A DNA stretch of 64,000 bases from Hyphomicrobium_A sp044507625 (lineage in GTDB: Bacteria > Pseudomonadota > Alphaproteobacteria > Rhizobiales > Hyphomicrobiaceae): assembly GCA_044507625.1 (NCBI GenBank), contig JBIQJE010000001.1, positions 62,001 through 126,000 of the forward strand, read 5' to 3'. The notes under the pieces were generated by a model that was not told the DNA's origin, did not search any database, and worked only from the letters and a program-made list of their open reading frames with translations. Within the stretch, counting starts at the first letter, position 1. Each line of letters opens with the position of its first letter. Positions 45,409 to 54,119 of the stretch are shown in pieces. The position numbers and the translations under genes were made by a program.

Positions 45409-46094
45409 CCATCGCTGTGCGACCGGGCGGTATCGAGGTGTTCTCCGAGTTCGATTCCTCCGGTCGCCTGATGCGGCGCTACCGGCGCGGACGCGACGGG
45501 CGCGAAACCGTGCTCATCGACAACCGCCGTTTCCGTCGCGCCGCGCCCGTGCGGATCGACCTGGGGCCGCTCTCGGTGCAGATCCCCCGCGAGCGATACA
45601 TCGTCAATTACGACCGCGCGTCGGACGACGACATCTACGACGCGCTGATGGCCGGGCCCGTAGAGCGGCTCCCGCGCGGCTACTCGCTGGATGAGGTGCG
45701 CTACAACACCTACCTGCGCGACCGCATGCGCCGCATCGACCTCGACACCGTCAATTTCGACTTCGGCGCGTGGGAGGTGCATCCCGACCAGTACAACCGC
45801 CTTGCCCGGATCGCCCGGGCGATCAACCGCGTGCTCGACCGGCGGCCCGACGAGGTGTTCCTCATCGAAGGCCATACGGACGCGGTCGGCTCCGAGATCG
45901 ACAACCTCACACTGTCCGATCGCCGGGCGGAAGAGGTGGCGATCATTCTCACCGATACCTTCGGCGTCCCGCCGGAGAACCTGGTGACCCAGGGCTACGG
46001 CGAGGAATTCCTCAAAATCCCAACGCAGCAGGCCGAGCGTGAGAACCGGCGCGTTGCGGTGCGCCGCATCACACCGCTCCTCGCGCGCGACTGA
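45405..46094 (+). CDS. OmpA-domain 3' part of the frameshifted gene
   Basis: The 229-codon frame from GTG 45405 has no ribosome binding site and its true N-terminus lies upstream in the same frame (about 45240). It holds a conserved region (VRPGGIEVFSEFDSSGRLMR, VLIDNRRFRR) and a C-terminal OmpA peptidoglycan-binding domain with NFDFGAWEVHPDQ, IEGHTDAVGSEIDN and LSDRRAEEVAIIL. In related Hyphomicrobiales the whole forms one outer-membrane-associated OmpA family protein. It ends with a strong terminator. Confidence 0.8.
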   Translation: MTIAVRPGGIEVFSEFDSSGRLMRRYRRGRDGRETVLIDNRRFRRAAPVRIDLGPLSVQIPRERYIVNYDRASDDDIYDALMAGPVERLPRGYSLDEVRYNTYLRDRMRRIDLDTVNFDFGAWEVHPDQYNRLARIARAINRVLDRRPDEVFLIEGHTDAVGSEIDNLTLSDRRAEEVAIILTDTFGVPPENLVTQGYGEEFLKIPTQQAERENRRVAVRRITPLLARD

Positions 46095-46110
46095 ATGTAT
46101 CCGGTCGCTT

Positions 46111-46147
46111 CGAGCCGCCTGCCTCCCAAAGGCAGGCGGCTTTTTTA
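46111..46147 (+). terminator. Rho-independent terminator after OmpA gene
   Basis: A 12-bp perfect stem AGCCGCCTGCCT / AGGCAGGCGGCT with a 5-nt loop and a run of T, 17 nt after the stop at 46094. Confidence 0.9.
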
Positions 46148-46391
46148 TTTGCACTTTGATTACGGTTGCATGCGCTCGCAGCTAATCAGCCGGCGCAAAT
46201 TATCCGCATATTCGAACCCAATGCGTGCCACCGCCCGCCGCTTTCTCCGTAAGCCGAACATTCCGCTACGGATCCGATCGATCTTGGAACGGGCGTTGGC
46301 ACTCGCGCCACCATAGAAGGATGAACACCCGCCCGGCGCCATGCGATTCTGCTATTGTTTGTGCTGAAAACTCTGCAACGGGAGGACCGTT

Positions 46392-46988
46392 ATGGCTACG
46401 CTCACCGTCCCCGAAATGGAAATGCGCATCGCTGAGACGAAAGCTTTGATCTCTGAGAAGTGGGGCTGGTTTCTCGCCCTCGGCATAGGCCTTATCCTCG
46501 CGGGTATCGCCGCAATCGCCTTCCCATTCATCTCCACCATTGCCGCCAAGGTGATGCTTGGCTGGCTGTTCCTCATCGGCGGCGTGCTGATGATCATCCA
46601 CGCGTTCCAGGCACCGGGCTGGTCCGGCTTCCTCTGGGAGTTGCTGATCGGCGTTCTCTACGTGGTCGTCGGCGGGTATCTCGCCTTCTTCCCGCTTACG
46701 GGTCTCCTCACCCTCGCAATCGTCCTTGCGGCGCTCTTCATCGCCGAAGGCATCTTCGAGATCGTGATGGCCTACCGCGTAAGCCCGCATGAAGGCTGGG
46801 TATGGCTGCTGCTGTCCGGCATTGCCGCCATCGCAGTTGGCGTGCTCATCGCCCTCGGTCTGCCGGGCTCGGCGACATGGGCGCTCGGACTTCTCGTCGG
46901 CATCAACCTTCTATTCTCAGGTTGGAGTTATGTTTTCCTGGCACTGGCTGGACGGCGTGAGCATGACAAGGTCGCGCACGCCCACTGA
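46392..46988 (+). CDS. HdeD-family (DUF308) membrane protein
   Basis: A 198-residue protein with six hydrophobic helices, the DUF308 arrangement found in HdeD, an acid-resistance-associated protein of Escherichia coli. Sequence such as WGWFLALGIGLILAGIAAIAFP is typical for the first repeat. ATG 46392 is preceded by CGGGAGG. Function in this organism is not established. It is followed, 33 bp later, by a small exported protein. Confidence 0.85.
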   Translation: MATLTVPEMEMRIAETKALISEKWGWFLALGIGLILAGIAAIAFPFISTIAAKVMLGWLFLIGGVLMIIHAFQAPGWSGFLWELLIGVLYVVVGGYLAFFPLTGLLTLAIVLAALFIAEGIFEIVMAYRVSPHEGWVWLLLSGIAAIAVGVLIALGLPGSATWALGLLVGINLLFSGWSYVFLALAGRREHDKVAHAH

Positions 46989-47021
46989 CCGCCGGTGACA
47001 TGAAGCGTAGCGGAGTCCCCG

Positions 47022-47348
47022 ATGGAAAAGCTGGCTTTGTTTCCCGTACTGGCCCTCGGCGCGGGCCTGGTTCTCAACGCCGTCACCTCCAGCGGAATAG
47101 ACTCCCAGGCGCAGGCGCAACAGGTGGCCGAAGCGACGGCCACCTTGGTCGCCAACAGCGAAATCCCGGCCGACATCATTGCCGTGCAGATCCGCAAGCA
47201 AGGCTATGAGTGCAAGGAGCCGGCGCGCGCGGAGCGCGATCAAAGCGCTTCCCGCGCCGATTTGCCGGTGTGGATCCTCACCTGCGAGAACGCCAAGTAC
47301 CGCGTTCGCCTCGTCGGCAACATGGCCGATCACGTCGAGAAGCTCTGA
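47022..47348 (+). CDS. Small exported protein of unknown function
   Basis: A 108-residue protein with a signal peptide (LALFPVLALGAGLVLNA) and a compact domain with two cysteines (GYECKEP and ILTCENAKYRVRL), likely disulfide-linked. The end, YRVRLVGNMADHVEKL, resembles small periplasmic proteins of unknown role in Hyphomicrobiales. It ends in a bidirectional terminator. Confidence 0.65.
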   Translation: MEKLALFPVLALGAGLVLNAVTSSGIDSQAQAQQVAEATATLVANSEIPADIIAVQIRKQGYECKEPARAERDQSASRADLPVWILTCENAKYRVRLVGNMADHVEKL

Positions 47349-47374
47349 GCCCAATAAATGCGGCTGGAATAGAA

Positions 47375-47404
47375 AAAGGCGGGGCCGAGCCCCGCCTTCC
47401 TTTT
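47375..47404. terminator. Bidirectional terminator
   Basis: A 10-bp stem AAGGCGGGGC / GCCCCGCCTT with loop CGA and T-runs on both sides, between convergent genes ending at 47348 and 47432. Confidence 0.85.
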
Positions 47405-47431
47405 GTCCGGCGCCTTGCGTCAGCGCTGGCC

Positions 47432-47866
47432 TCACGTGCGCCAGGGATGCTCCGGCAGATCCGACACGCCCACCACCTTGAGGCCGGCAGACGCCACCTT
47501 GTGGTCGTTCTCCACCGAGCTGCCCGATACGCCGATCGCTCCGACGAGCACGCCCTCCTCGTCGACGATGGGAAGCCCGCCCGGGAACGTGATCAATCCG
47601 TGGTTCGAATGCTCGATGCCGTAGAGCGAGCCGCCCGGCTGCGACAGCTTGCCGATCTCGCCCGTCGGCATGCCGAAGAACACCGCGGTCTTCGCCTTCT
47701 TGATCGCGATGTCGATGGAGCCGACCCAGGCGTCGTCCATGCGCACGAAAGCCTTCAGGTTGGCGCCGGAATCGACGACGGCGATACACATCTGCGTCTT
47801 GAGCTTCACCGCTTCTTTGCGCGCAGCTTCAACCGCGGCGAGGGCGCTTTCCATCGTAACGTGCAT
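47432..47866 (-). CDS. GlcG/HbpS-family heme-binding-like protein (DUF336)
   Basis: A 144-residue protein with the family pattern: an N-terminal helix (MESALAAVEAARKEAVKLK), VAVVDSGANLKAFVRMD-like strand (here IAVVDSGANLKAFVRMDDAW), and FPGGLPIVDEEGVLVGAIGVSG. GlcG/HbpS proteins bind heme or small cofactors; many are cytosolic proteins of unknown function. It is convergent with the small exported gene and divergent from none. Confidence 0.85.
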   Translation of the reverse strand: MHVTMESALAAVEAARKEAVKLKTQMCIAVVDSGANLKAFVRMDDAWVGSIDIAIKKAKTAVFFGMPTGEIGKLSQPGGSLYGIEHSNHGLITFPGGLPIVDEEGVLVGAIGVSGSSVENDHKVASAGLKVVGVSDLPEHPWRT

Positions 47867-48053
47867 TGATCATCTCCAGGAGCTGGCCAGGGGTCTGGTC
47901 GGTGGGTCACGCAAACTGCCACTGCAAATTTGCAGAAGCGGGTAAATGGGTGCCCAACAGAGCGTACGCAATAGCGGATCAAAGGCGCATTGAACGCCGA
48001 TGATCCGCTTGCAAAAAACGCAGCCGCGCCTGAGAGGTTCGCCGGAAAGGCTG

Positions 48054-49088
48054 TCAGGCGGCTTTCTCCAGCTGCTGGCTCCACTTACCGAGTGCAGCCA
48101 GCGAGTTCATCCGTGCACGATGGGTGAAAGCGCGCTGACCCGCAGCAACATTTTCATCCTTGCCGCCCCACGCCTTGAGCGCGGCCGCCTGCAGCGCGCG
48201 GCCGTAGGAGAAGGTGACGTTCCACGGCAGATCTCCGATCTCGTTGATCAGCGACAGGTTCTGCGTTGCCTGCTCGTCGGACTGGCCGCCGGAGAGGAAT
48301 GCGATGCCGGGCACCGCCGACGGTACCGTGGCCTTGAGGCACTTTACCGTCAGCTCCGCCACCTGCTCAGGGCTCGCCTGCTTGGCGCACTTCTGGCCCG
48401 CGATGACCATGTTCGGCTTCAAAATCATGCCCTCGAGCGCGACGCGCGCATCGTAAAGCTCGCGGAACACCGCCCGCTGCGTCCACTCCGTCACCTCATA
48501 GCAGCGCTCAATCGTGTGGCCGGCATGCTCGCCGTCCATCAGCACCTCCGGCTCGACGATCGGCACGATGCCCGCTTCCTGACATAGCGCAGCATATCGG
48601 GCGAGCGCATGCGCGTTCGCCTTCACGCAATTCCACGATGGAAGGCTGTCGGTGATGGTGATGACCGCACGCCACTTGGCGAAGCGCGCACCCAGCTTGT
48701 GATACTCGGCCAGACGCTCGCGCAACCCGTCGAGACCTTCCGTCACCGTCTCGATGCTGGAATGGGGACCGGCCAGCGCCTTGGCGCCCGTATCGACCTT
48801 GATACCTGGAATGGCACCCGCCGCCTTCATGACATTGACGAGCGTGGTGCCGTCCTTGGCCTTCTGGCGGATCGTCTCGTCGTAGAGAATGACACCGGAG
48901 ACGTAGTTCTTCATGCCCTCTTCGGCGCGGAACAGCATCTCGCGGTAGTCGCGGCGCGTGTCCTCGGTCGAGGCAACGCCGATGGAATCGAAGCGCTTCT
49001 TGATGGTGCCCGAGCTTTCGTCGGCGGCAAGGATGCCCTTGCCGGGGACAACCATGGCTTCGGCGATTTTTGCAAGCTCTTCAGTCAT
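48054..49088 (-). CDS. Class I fructose-bisphosphate aldolase
   Basis: A 344-residue protein with the N-terminal GKGILAADESSGTIKKRF, the Schiff-base Lys in EGMILKPNMVI, and GIAFLSGGQSDEQAT near the C-terminus. This is the eukaryote-like class I enzyme of glycolysis and gluconeogenesis rather than the metal-dependent class II. ATG 49088 (MTEELAK) has GAGG upstream; an in-frame start at 49103 is possible. No neighbour belongs to the same pathway. Confidence 0.95.
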   Translation of the reverse strand: MTEELAKIAEAMVVPGKGILAADESSGTIKKRFDSIGVASTEDTRRDYREMLFRAEEGMKNYVSGVILYDETIRQKAKDGTTLVNVMKAAGAIPGIKVDTGAKALAGPHSSIETVTEGLDGLRERLAEYHKLGARFAKWRAVITITDSLPSWNCVKANAHALARYAALCQEAGIVPIVEPEVLMDGEHAGHTIERCYEVTEWTQRAVFRELYDARVALEGMILKPNMVIAGQKCAKQASPEQVAELTVKCLKATVPSAVPGIAFLSGGQSDEQATQNLSLINEIGDLPWNVTFSYGRALQAAALKAWGGKDENVAAGQRAFTHRARMNSLAALGKWSQQLEKAA

Positions 49089-49326
49089 GAACAAACCTCG
49101 CATGGGAAGGCATCATTCTTTCGCGCAGCACTTAACGCCAAATCGGCCCCGGGGCCAGCCCCGGCGGCGGCTTTCAGGGCGCCGGTTCGACCTCCAGCGT
49201 GCATAAGTGCCCCTTTTGCGCCCGATATCCGCGCCCCTCCGATACCCCGCGTCAGGAACCGTCGGCAGGGGCGGACGTTGGCCCTTAGAGCCGCCCGAAG
49301 CGGAAAAATCGGAAAGGAGTGCACCC

Positions 49327-49482
49327 ATGGCACGCACGACGCCCGATCTGCAGAACTATCCGGCGGAGAAAGCGCGACAGGGCGAGATCATTCTGAAGAC
49401 CCGGACCCAGCGCATCATTTTCATCGCGGGCCTGGCCGGCATGGTGCTCCTCGCCCTCATCGCCGTCTTCATGCGCGCCTGA
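49327..49482 (+). CDS. Small single-pass membrane protein
   Basis: A 51-residue protein: hydrophilic N-terminus, then one helix (IIFIAGLAGMVLLALIAVFM) and a two-residue tail. GGAGTGCACCC supplies a Shine-Dalgarno before ATG 49327. It is followed 21 bp later by a zinc-ribbon-type gene and probably forms an operon with it. No family recognised. Confidence 0.6.
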   Translation: MARTTPDLQNYPAEKARQGEIILKTRTQRIIFIAGLAGMVLLALIAVFMRA

Positions 49483-49503
49483 ACGCCTTAATGGAGAGAC
49501 CCG

Positions 49504-49740
49504 ATGGCTGTTTGCGATACCTGCGGCAACGACTACGACAAGGCCTTTCAGGTGACGAAGGCCGGCAAGACGATGACCTTCGACAGTTTTGAATGCGCCA
49601 TTTCCGCCATGGCGCCGCGCTGCGCCCATTGCCAGTGCCGTGTCATCGGTCATGGCGTCGAAGCCGGCGATGGCGAGATTTTCTGTTGCGCGAGCTGTGC
49701 ATCCAAGCACAGCGTCACCGGATTGAAAGATCGCCTCTGA
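49504..49740 (+). CDS. Zinc-ribbon-type small protein
   Basis: A 78-residue protein with three cysteine pairs, CDTCGNDYDK, CAHCQCRVIGHG and CCASCASKHS, suggesting one or two bound zinc ions. GAGAGACCCG lies just upstream of ATG 49504. Role unknown; similar small metal-binding proteins are common hypotheticals in this order. Confidence 0.65.
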   Translation: MAVCDTCGNDYDKAFQVTKAGKTMTFDSFECAISAMAPRCAHCQCRVIGHGVEAGDGEIFCCASCASKHSVTGLKDRL

Positions 49741-49789
49741 GGCTGCCTCCGGCGCTTCCAGGCCTGCCCAGCTTGCTGTCTGCGTAAAT

Positions 49790-51022
49790 TCAGCCTGCTG
49801 TCTGCGTAAACGTCGCAAGCGCTGCCAGCGCTTCGTTGATGTCGGCTGCCGTATGATCGGCGCTGATCTGAAACCGGATCTCTTCCTGGCCGCGCGGCAC
49901 TACCGGATAGGCGAGCCCCGTCGCCAGGATGCCGCTGTCGCGTAGATGCTGAACGAGCCGCCGCGTACGTTCGGTGTCGCGCACGAGCAGGGGAACCACC
50001 GGGTGCTCGCCGGCCACCGTCTCGAGGCCGAGCTTTCCGAGCCCGATGCGAAAATGCTCCGTCATGGCGCGCAGGTGCGCGAGAAGCGCTCTCCCCTCCG
50101 TGCTGTCGACGCGATCGACGGCGACGCGCGCGGCTTCGGCCTCACCGGGCGTGATCGGATTGGAGTAGATGTAGAAGGGCGAAGTTTCCCGCAGATAATC
50201 GATGATCTCCGGCGCGCCGGTGACATAACCGCCGTTGACACCGAACGCCTTGCCGAGCGTGCCGATCAGCAAGTCGACCTTGCCCCCGGTCACTTCCTCC
50301 GTGCCGCGTCCCGTTTCGCCGAATGCGCCGACGCCGTGGGAATCGTCCGCGACGACGATGACGCCTTCCGCATAGAGCGGATGGAATTGCGCGGCGATGC
50401 GCATGATCTCATCGAGACGGGCATGGTCGCCGCGCATGCTGAATACGCCGTCGGTGATGACGACCGCGCGCCGGCATTTGTTGGTGAAGGCGCCGAGCTG
50501 ACGCGTCAGCTCGCCGTAGTCGAGGTGATCATAGATGCGCTTCTCCGCCGGCCGCGCGAGCGCGATGCCATTGATGATCGAGTTGTGATTGAGTTCGTCG
50601 CTGATGACGACAGTCCGCTCGGAAATGAGCGGAGAAAGCGTTCCCAACACCGCGGCGTAGGCTGAGGAAAAAAGCATCGCCGCATCCCGCCCGTGGAAAC
50701 CGGCCAGGCGCTTTTCCAGCTTCACATGCGGCGCCCACGTGCCGGAGATGAAGCGCACCGCACCCGGTCCGGCACCATAGCGCCGTACCGCCTCTTCCTC
50801 CGCCGCCATCACGCGCCCGGCAAACGAAAGACCGAGATAGCTGTTGGAGTTCATGCGCAGAAACGGCTTCTCGCCCTGACCCTCGATGAGGAAGCGCGGA
50901 CCCTTGCCGCCCGCCGGTTCCAGCACGCGAACCGTCACCGTCTCGGCGCCCTTGAGGCGGCCCGAAGCCCCAAGCTCCGTCATTTTCTCCGTGAGCAGCG
51001 GTGTCAGCTTGTCGGTCGGCAT
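49790..51022 (-). CDS. kbl: 2-amino-3-ketobutyrate CoA ligase-like PLP enzyme
   Basis: A 410-residue alpha-oxoamine synthase with the PLP-binding Lys in IGTLGKAFGVNGGY, the cofactor Asp/His segment VVADDSHGVGAFGETGRG and MNSNSYLGLS near the N-terminus. The family includes KBL, AONS and ALAS; the adjacent threonine dehydrogenase-like SDR gene favours KBL, which cleaves 2-amino-3-ketobutyrate with CoA to glycine and acetyl-CoA. ATG 51022 (MPTDKLT) gives the expected length. It is 29 bp after the upstream gene, in one operon. Confidence 0.85.
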   Translation of the reverse strand: MPTDKLTPLLTEKMTELGASGRLKGAETVTVRVLEPAGGKGPRFLIEGQGEKPFLRMNSNSYLGLSFAGRVMAAEEEAVRRYGAGPGAVRFISGTWAPHVKLEKRLAGFHGRDAAMLFSSAYAAVLGTLSPLISERTVVISDELNHNSIINGIALARPAEKRIYDHLDYGELTRQLGAFTNKCRRAVVITDGVFSMRGDHARLDEIMRIAAQFHPLYAEGVIVVADDSHGVGAFGETGRGTEEVTGGKVDLLIGTLGKAFGVNGGYVTGAPEIIDYLRETSPFYIYSNPITPGEAEAARVAVDRVDSTEGRALLAHLRAMTEHFRIGLGKLGLETVAGEHPVVPLLVRDTERTRRLVQHLRDSGILATGLAYPVVPRGQEEIRFQISADHTAADINEALAALATFTQTAG

Positions 51023-51051
51023 GGCACTTCTCCGCTCTATCAATCTATCGG

Positions 51052-52032
51052 TCAGGACCGTGTGCGCGAACGCCGCTGCGCCGGCTTGAGCTTGTCGTGC
51101 AGGCGGGTAAGCATGTCCTGCGTCATGGCCTGGAGGCCGAACCGCGGCGCCCAATCCCAATCGGCACGCGCAGCGCTATCGTCCAGCGAGCGCGGCCAGC
51201 TATCCGCGATGGCCTGGCGCACGGGATCGATGTCGTAGTCGATCTCGAATGCGGGAATGTGCTCGCGAATGGCCGCGGCGATGTCCTCCGGCGTCACGCT
51301 CATCGCCGTGATGTTGTAGGCGTTGCGATAGCGCAGTCGCTCCGGATCCGCCGCCATCAGGTTCATCATCCCGGTAATCGCATCGGGCATATAGGCCATG
51401 TCGAGACGCGTCTCGGGGCCGACGAAGCACGTGTAATTCCCATGACGGACGGCGTGGTAGAACATCTCGACCGCATAATCGGTCGTGCCGCCGCCCGGAG
51501 CCGCCACGTACGAGATGAGCCCGGGGAGCCGCAATCCCCGCGTATCGATGGAAAACCGCGAGGCGTAATAGTCGCACAGGAGCTCGCCCGATACCTTGGT
51601 GACGCCATAGATCGTCGTCGGGCGCTGCACCGTGACTTGCGGCGTCCGGTCTCGCGGCGTGTCGTGACCGAAGGCGCCGATAGAGCTCGGAAAGAACACC
51701 TGACAGCCGTAGCCGCGGGCCACCTCCAACACATTATAGAGCCCGCCCATGTTCACCGACCACGCCAGCTGCGGCACGGCTTCGGCGGACGCGGAAAGAA
51801 GCGCGGCGAGATGATAGATCGTCGAGATCTCGTACCGGCGCACCGCCTCGTGCACCTGGTGCGGATCGGTGCAGTCGAGATGATCGTAGGGAGCGACCGC
51901 CGCGGCACCGCTGGCCGGCAGTACCTTCAAGTCCGTGGCAATGACCCGTTCGCGGCCATAGCGCTGGCGCAGTGCCGGAACCAGCTCCGAGCCGATCTGC
52001 CCGAGCGCGCCGGTAACGAGAATATTCCCCAT
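51052..52032 (-). CDS. tdh: SDR-type L-threonine 3-dehydrogenase
   Basis: A 326-residue extended SDR with TGALGQIGSELV (NAD binding), the catalytic Tyr/Lys in TIYGVTKVSGE, and the family-specific RGLRLPGLISY and TDYAVEMFYHAV. This is the short-chain threonine dehydrogenase type, not the zinc type. It makes 2-amino-3-ketobutyrate for the adjacent KBL, so the pair converts threonine to glycine plus acetyl-CoA. In a serine-cycle methylotroph this would feed glycine to serine hydroxymethyltransferase; that last point is inference. Confidence 0.9.
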   Translation of the reverse strand: MGNILVTGALGQIGSELVPALRQRYGRERVIATDLKVLPASGAAAVAPYDHLDCTDPHQVHEAVRRYEISTIYHLAALLSASAEAVPQLAWSVNMGGLYNVLEVARGYGCQVFFPSSIGAFGHDTPRDRTPQVTVQRPTTIYGVTKVSGELLCDYYASRFSIDTRGLRLPGLISYVAAPGGGTTDYAVEMFYHAVRHGNYTCFVGPETRLDMAYMPDAITGMMNLMAADPERLRYRNAYNITAMSVTPEDIAAAIREHIPAFEIDYDIDPVRQAIADSWPRSLDDSAARADWDWAPRFGLQAMTQDMLTRLHDKLKPAQRRSRTRS

Positions 52033-52082
52033 GCGCGCCTCCGCGGCCGCTTCGAGAATTCAATTACCGCGGCAGGCGCAGC

Positions 52083-53090
52083 TCAGACGTCGTAATAGCT
52101 GCGATACCACGCAACAAAACGGCCGATGCCTTCCTCCAGGGGCGTCGCCGGTGCAAAACCGACATCCGCCGCAAGATCGGCGACATTGGCAAACGTTGCC
52201 GGCACGTCACCCGGTTGCATCGGCAGGAAGCGCTTTTTCGCCTCACGGCCCAGCGCCTGCTCCAGCGTCCCGATGAAATGCATCAGCTCCACCGGACTGT
52301 GATTGCCAATGTTGTAGATTCGGTAAGGCGCCGAGGATGTCGCCGGGTCGGGAGCAACGCCGCTCCAGACGGGGTCCGGCGCCGCGATGCGGTCCGAGGT
52401 ACGCAGAACCCCCTCCACCACGTCGTCGATATAGGTGAAATCCCGCGCGTGGTGGCCATTGTTGTAGATGTCGATCGGCTCGCCCGCGAGAATCGCGCGG
52501 GTGAATTTGATGGGGGCCATGTCGGGACGGCCCCAGGGTCCATAGACTGTGAAAAAGCGCAGCCCCGTCACCGGCAACCGATAAAGATGCGCGTAGGTGT
52601 GCGCCATCAACTCGTTCGCCTTCTTGGTCGCGGCGTAGATGCTGAGCGGGTGGTCCGCTCCTGCGTGCTCGCTGAAGGGCATCGCCGTGTTGCCGCCATA
52701 GACGGAGCTGGACGAAGCGAAAACGAGATGCTCCACGCCGTGGTGACGGCATCCTTCCAGCACGTGCAGCATCCCGACGATGTTCGCGTCGATATAGGTG
52801 TGCGGGTTTTCGATGCCATAGCGCACGCCCGCCTGGGCGCCGAGGTGGATCACGCGCTGCGGCCGCACCTCGTCGAACAACGCTTCCATGCCGCCGCGAT
52901 CGGCAAGAGCGAGCTTGCGGAAGGAAAAATTCGCCTCGCCCTCGAGTTGAGCTAAGCGCGCCTTCTTAAGATTGACGTCGTAGTAATCACAAAGATTGTC
53001 GAGGCCGACCACCTTGTCGCCGCGCGCGAGCAGCGCCCGGGCGGTGTGAAAACCAATGAAGCCCGCCGCCCCGGTCACCAGAACCCGCAT
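52083..53090 (-). CDS. UDP-glucuronate 4-epimerase-like protein
   Basis: A 335-residue extended SDR: VTGAAGFIGFHTARALL, LDNLCDYYDVNLKKARL (typical of UDP-glucuronate epimerases), SSSSVYGG and the catalytic YAATKKANE. It would convert UDP-glucuronate to UDP-galacturonate for surface polysaccharide. ATG 53090 (MRVLVTG) is the natural start; the frame extends to 53174. It precedes, divergently, a SIS-domain gene of the sugar pathway. Confidence 0.9.
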   Translation of the reverse strand: MRVLVTGAAGFIGFHTARALLARGDKVVGLDNLCDYYDVNLKKARLAQLEGEANFSFRKLALADRGGMEALFDEVRPQRVIHLGAQAGVRYGIENPHTYIDANIVGMLHVLEGCRHHGVEHLVFASSSSVYGGNTAMPFSEHAGADHPLSIYAATKKANELMAHTYAHLYRLPVTGLRFFTVYGPWGRPDMAPIKFTRAILAGEPIDIYNNGHHARDFTYIDDVVEGVLRTSDRIAAPDPVWSGVAPDPATSSAPYRIYNIGNHSPVELMHFIGTLEQALGREAKKRFLPMQPGDVPATFANVADLAADVGFAPATPLEEGIGRFVAWYRSYYDV

Positions 53091-53441
53091 ATGGCAGTTC
53101 CCCAGCGTTCTGATCCGCGCCTGCCCGTGTCCCGTTGCCGCCAGCGCATTGCCAGCCGCGGCTAAGTGATCCAAATCGAGGTGTCAAGGCGGGGGCGGCG
53201 CCACTTTTCTCTGGATTTTACCCCTGTCTAACGTTTCGTCGAAGGTGGCACGCACACCTTGGCCTTAATTTGCTAGGATTGTCCCCGCCACCGTGATGCA
53301 TGGAAGCGCGAATCCTGCCACCACCCCTTGATCAACCGCTGGCAGAATTGGCACAACGGTCCTGCATCCCATGCACATACCCTTGACGGCGGCCGAGCTT
53401 CGCTGGGCCGGCCGCTCACTTGCCTCTGGAGGGCTATCAGA
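53091..53441. other. Divergent intergenic region, no gene seen
   Basis: This 350-bp stretch separates two sugar-related genes and should carry both promoters. No inverted repeat or terminator stood out. Confidence 0.4.
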
Positions 53442-54053
53442 GTGTTAAAAGGCGTCGCCGAGACAACCCAAGCCAATCCAGTCACGTCCTACTTCGACGA
53501 GCTTGGCCGCATCCTGGCGGCAGCCAGGGTGAGCGACGCGGAAGGACGGCCCCTCAGTCTGGAGCAGGGTTTCGAGTGGGTGGCCGATACGGCGCGCAAC
53601 GCCCACAACGCCGGCAAGAAAGTGGTGCTCATCGGTAACGGCGGCAGCGCCGCGGTTGCCAGCCACCACGCCATCGAATTCCTGAAGAACGGCGGCATCC
53701 GTGCGCTGTCCCTCAATGACCCCGCCGCCATCACCGCCCTCAGCAACGACTTCGGCTACGCCAACGTCTACTCCGAGCAGCTCAAGGCGCAGGGCTTGCC
53801 CGGCGACATGCTCATCGCGATCTCGAGCTCCGGCCAGTCGGTCAACATTCTGAAGTCCGTCGAAACCGCCCGGACGCAGGGCATGACCGTCTGCACGCTC
53901 AGCGGATTTCAGCCCGACAACCTGCTGCGCGGCCGCGGCGACGTGAATTTCTACGTCAATTCCAACCAGTACGGCTTCGTCGAGCTTGCCCATCACGCGT
54001 TGATCCAGGCCATCCTGGACATCTACGTCTTCCCGCGCCGCCCCGCGAAGTGA
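53442..54053 (+). CDS. SIS-domain sugar isomerase (GmhA-like)
   Basis: A 203-residue protein with the sugar-isomerase signature VVLIGNGGSAAVASHHAIEF and AISSSGQSVNILK, as in phosphoheptose isomerase GmhA. GTG 53442 has GGAGGG upstream and gives the GmhA length. It probably makes a sugar-phosphate precursor for surface polysaccharide. It is followed by the CysNC-like gene with a 66-bp gap, apparently in one operon. Confidence 0.85.
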   Translation: MLKGVAETTQANPVTSYFDELGRILAAARVSDAEGRPLSLEQGFEWVADTARNAHNAGKKVVLIGNGGSAAVASHHAIEFLKNGGIRALSLNDPAAITALSNDFGYANVYSEQLKAQGLPGDMLIAISSSGQSVNILKSVETARTQGMTVCTLSGFQPDNLLRGRGDVNFYVNSNQYGFVELAHHALIQAILDIYVFPRRPAK

Positions 54054-54119
54054 CGGATGGCCTCCAGGCGCGCCACTGGAGGGGAAGTGCCACACGGGGC
54101 AAGCGATGGGGAGCGCAAA

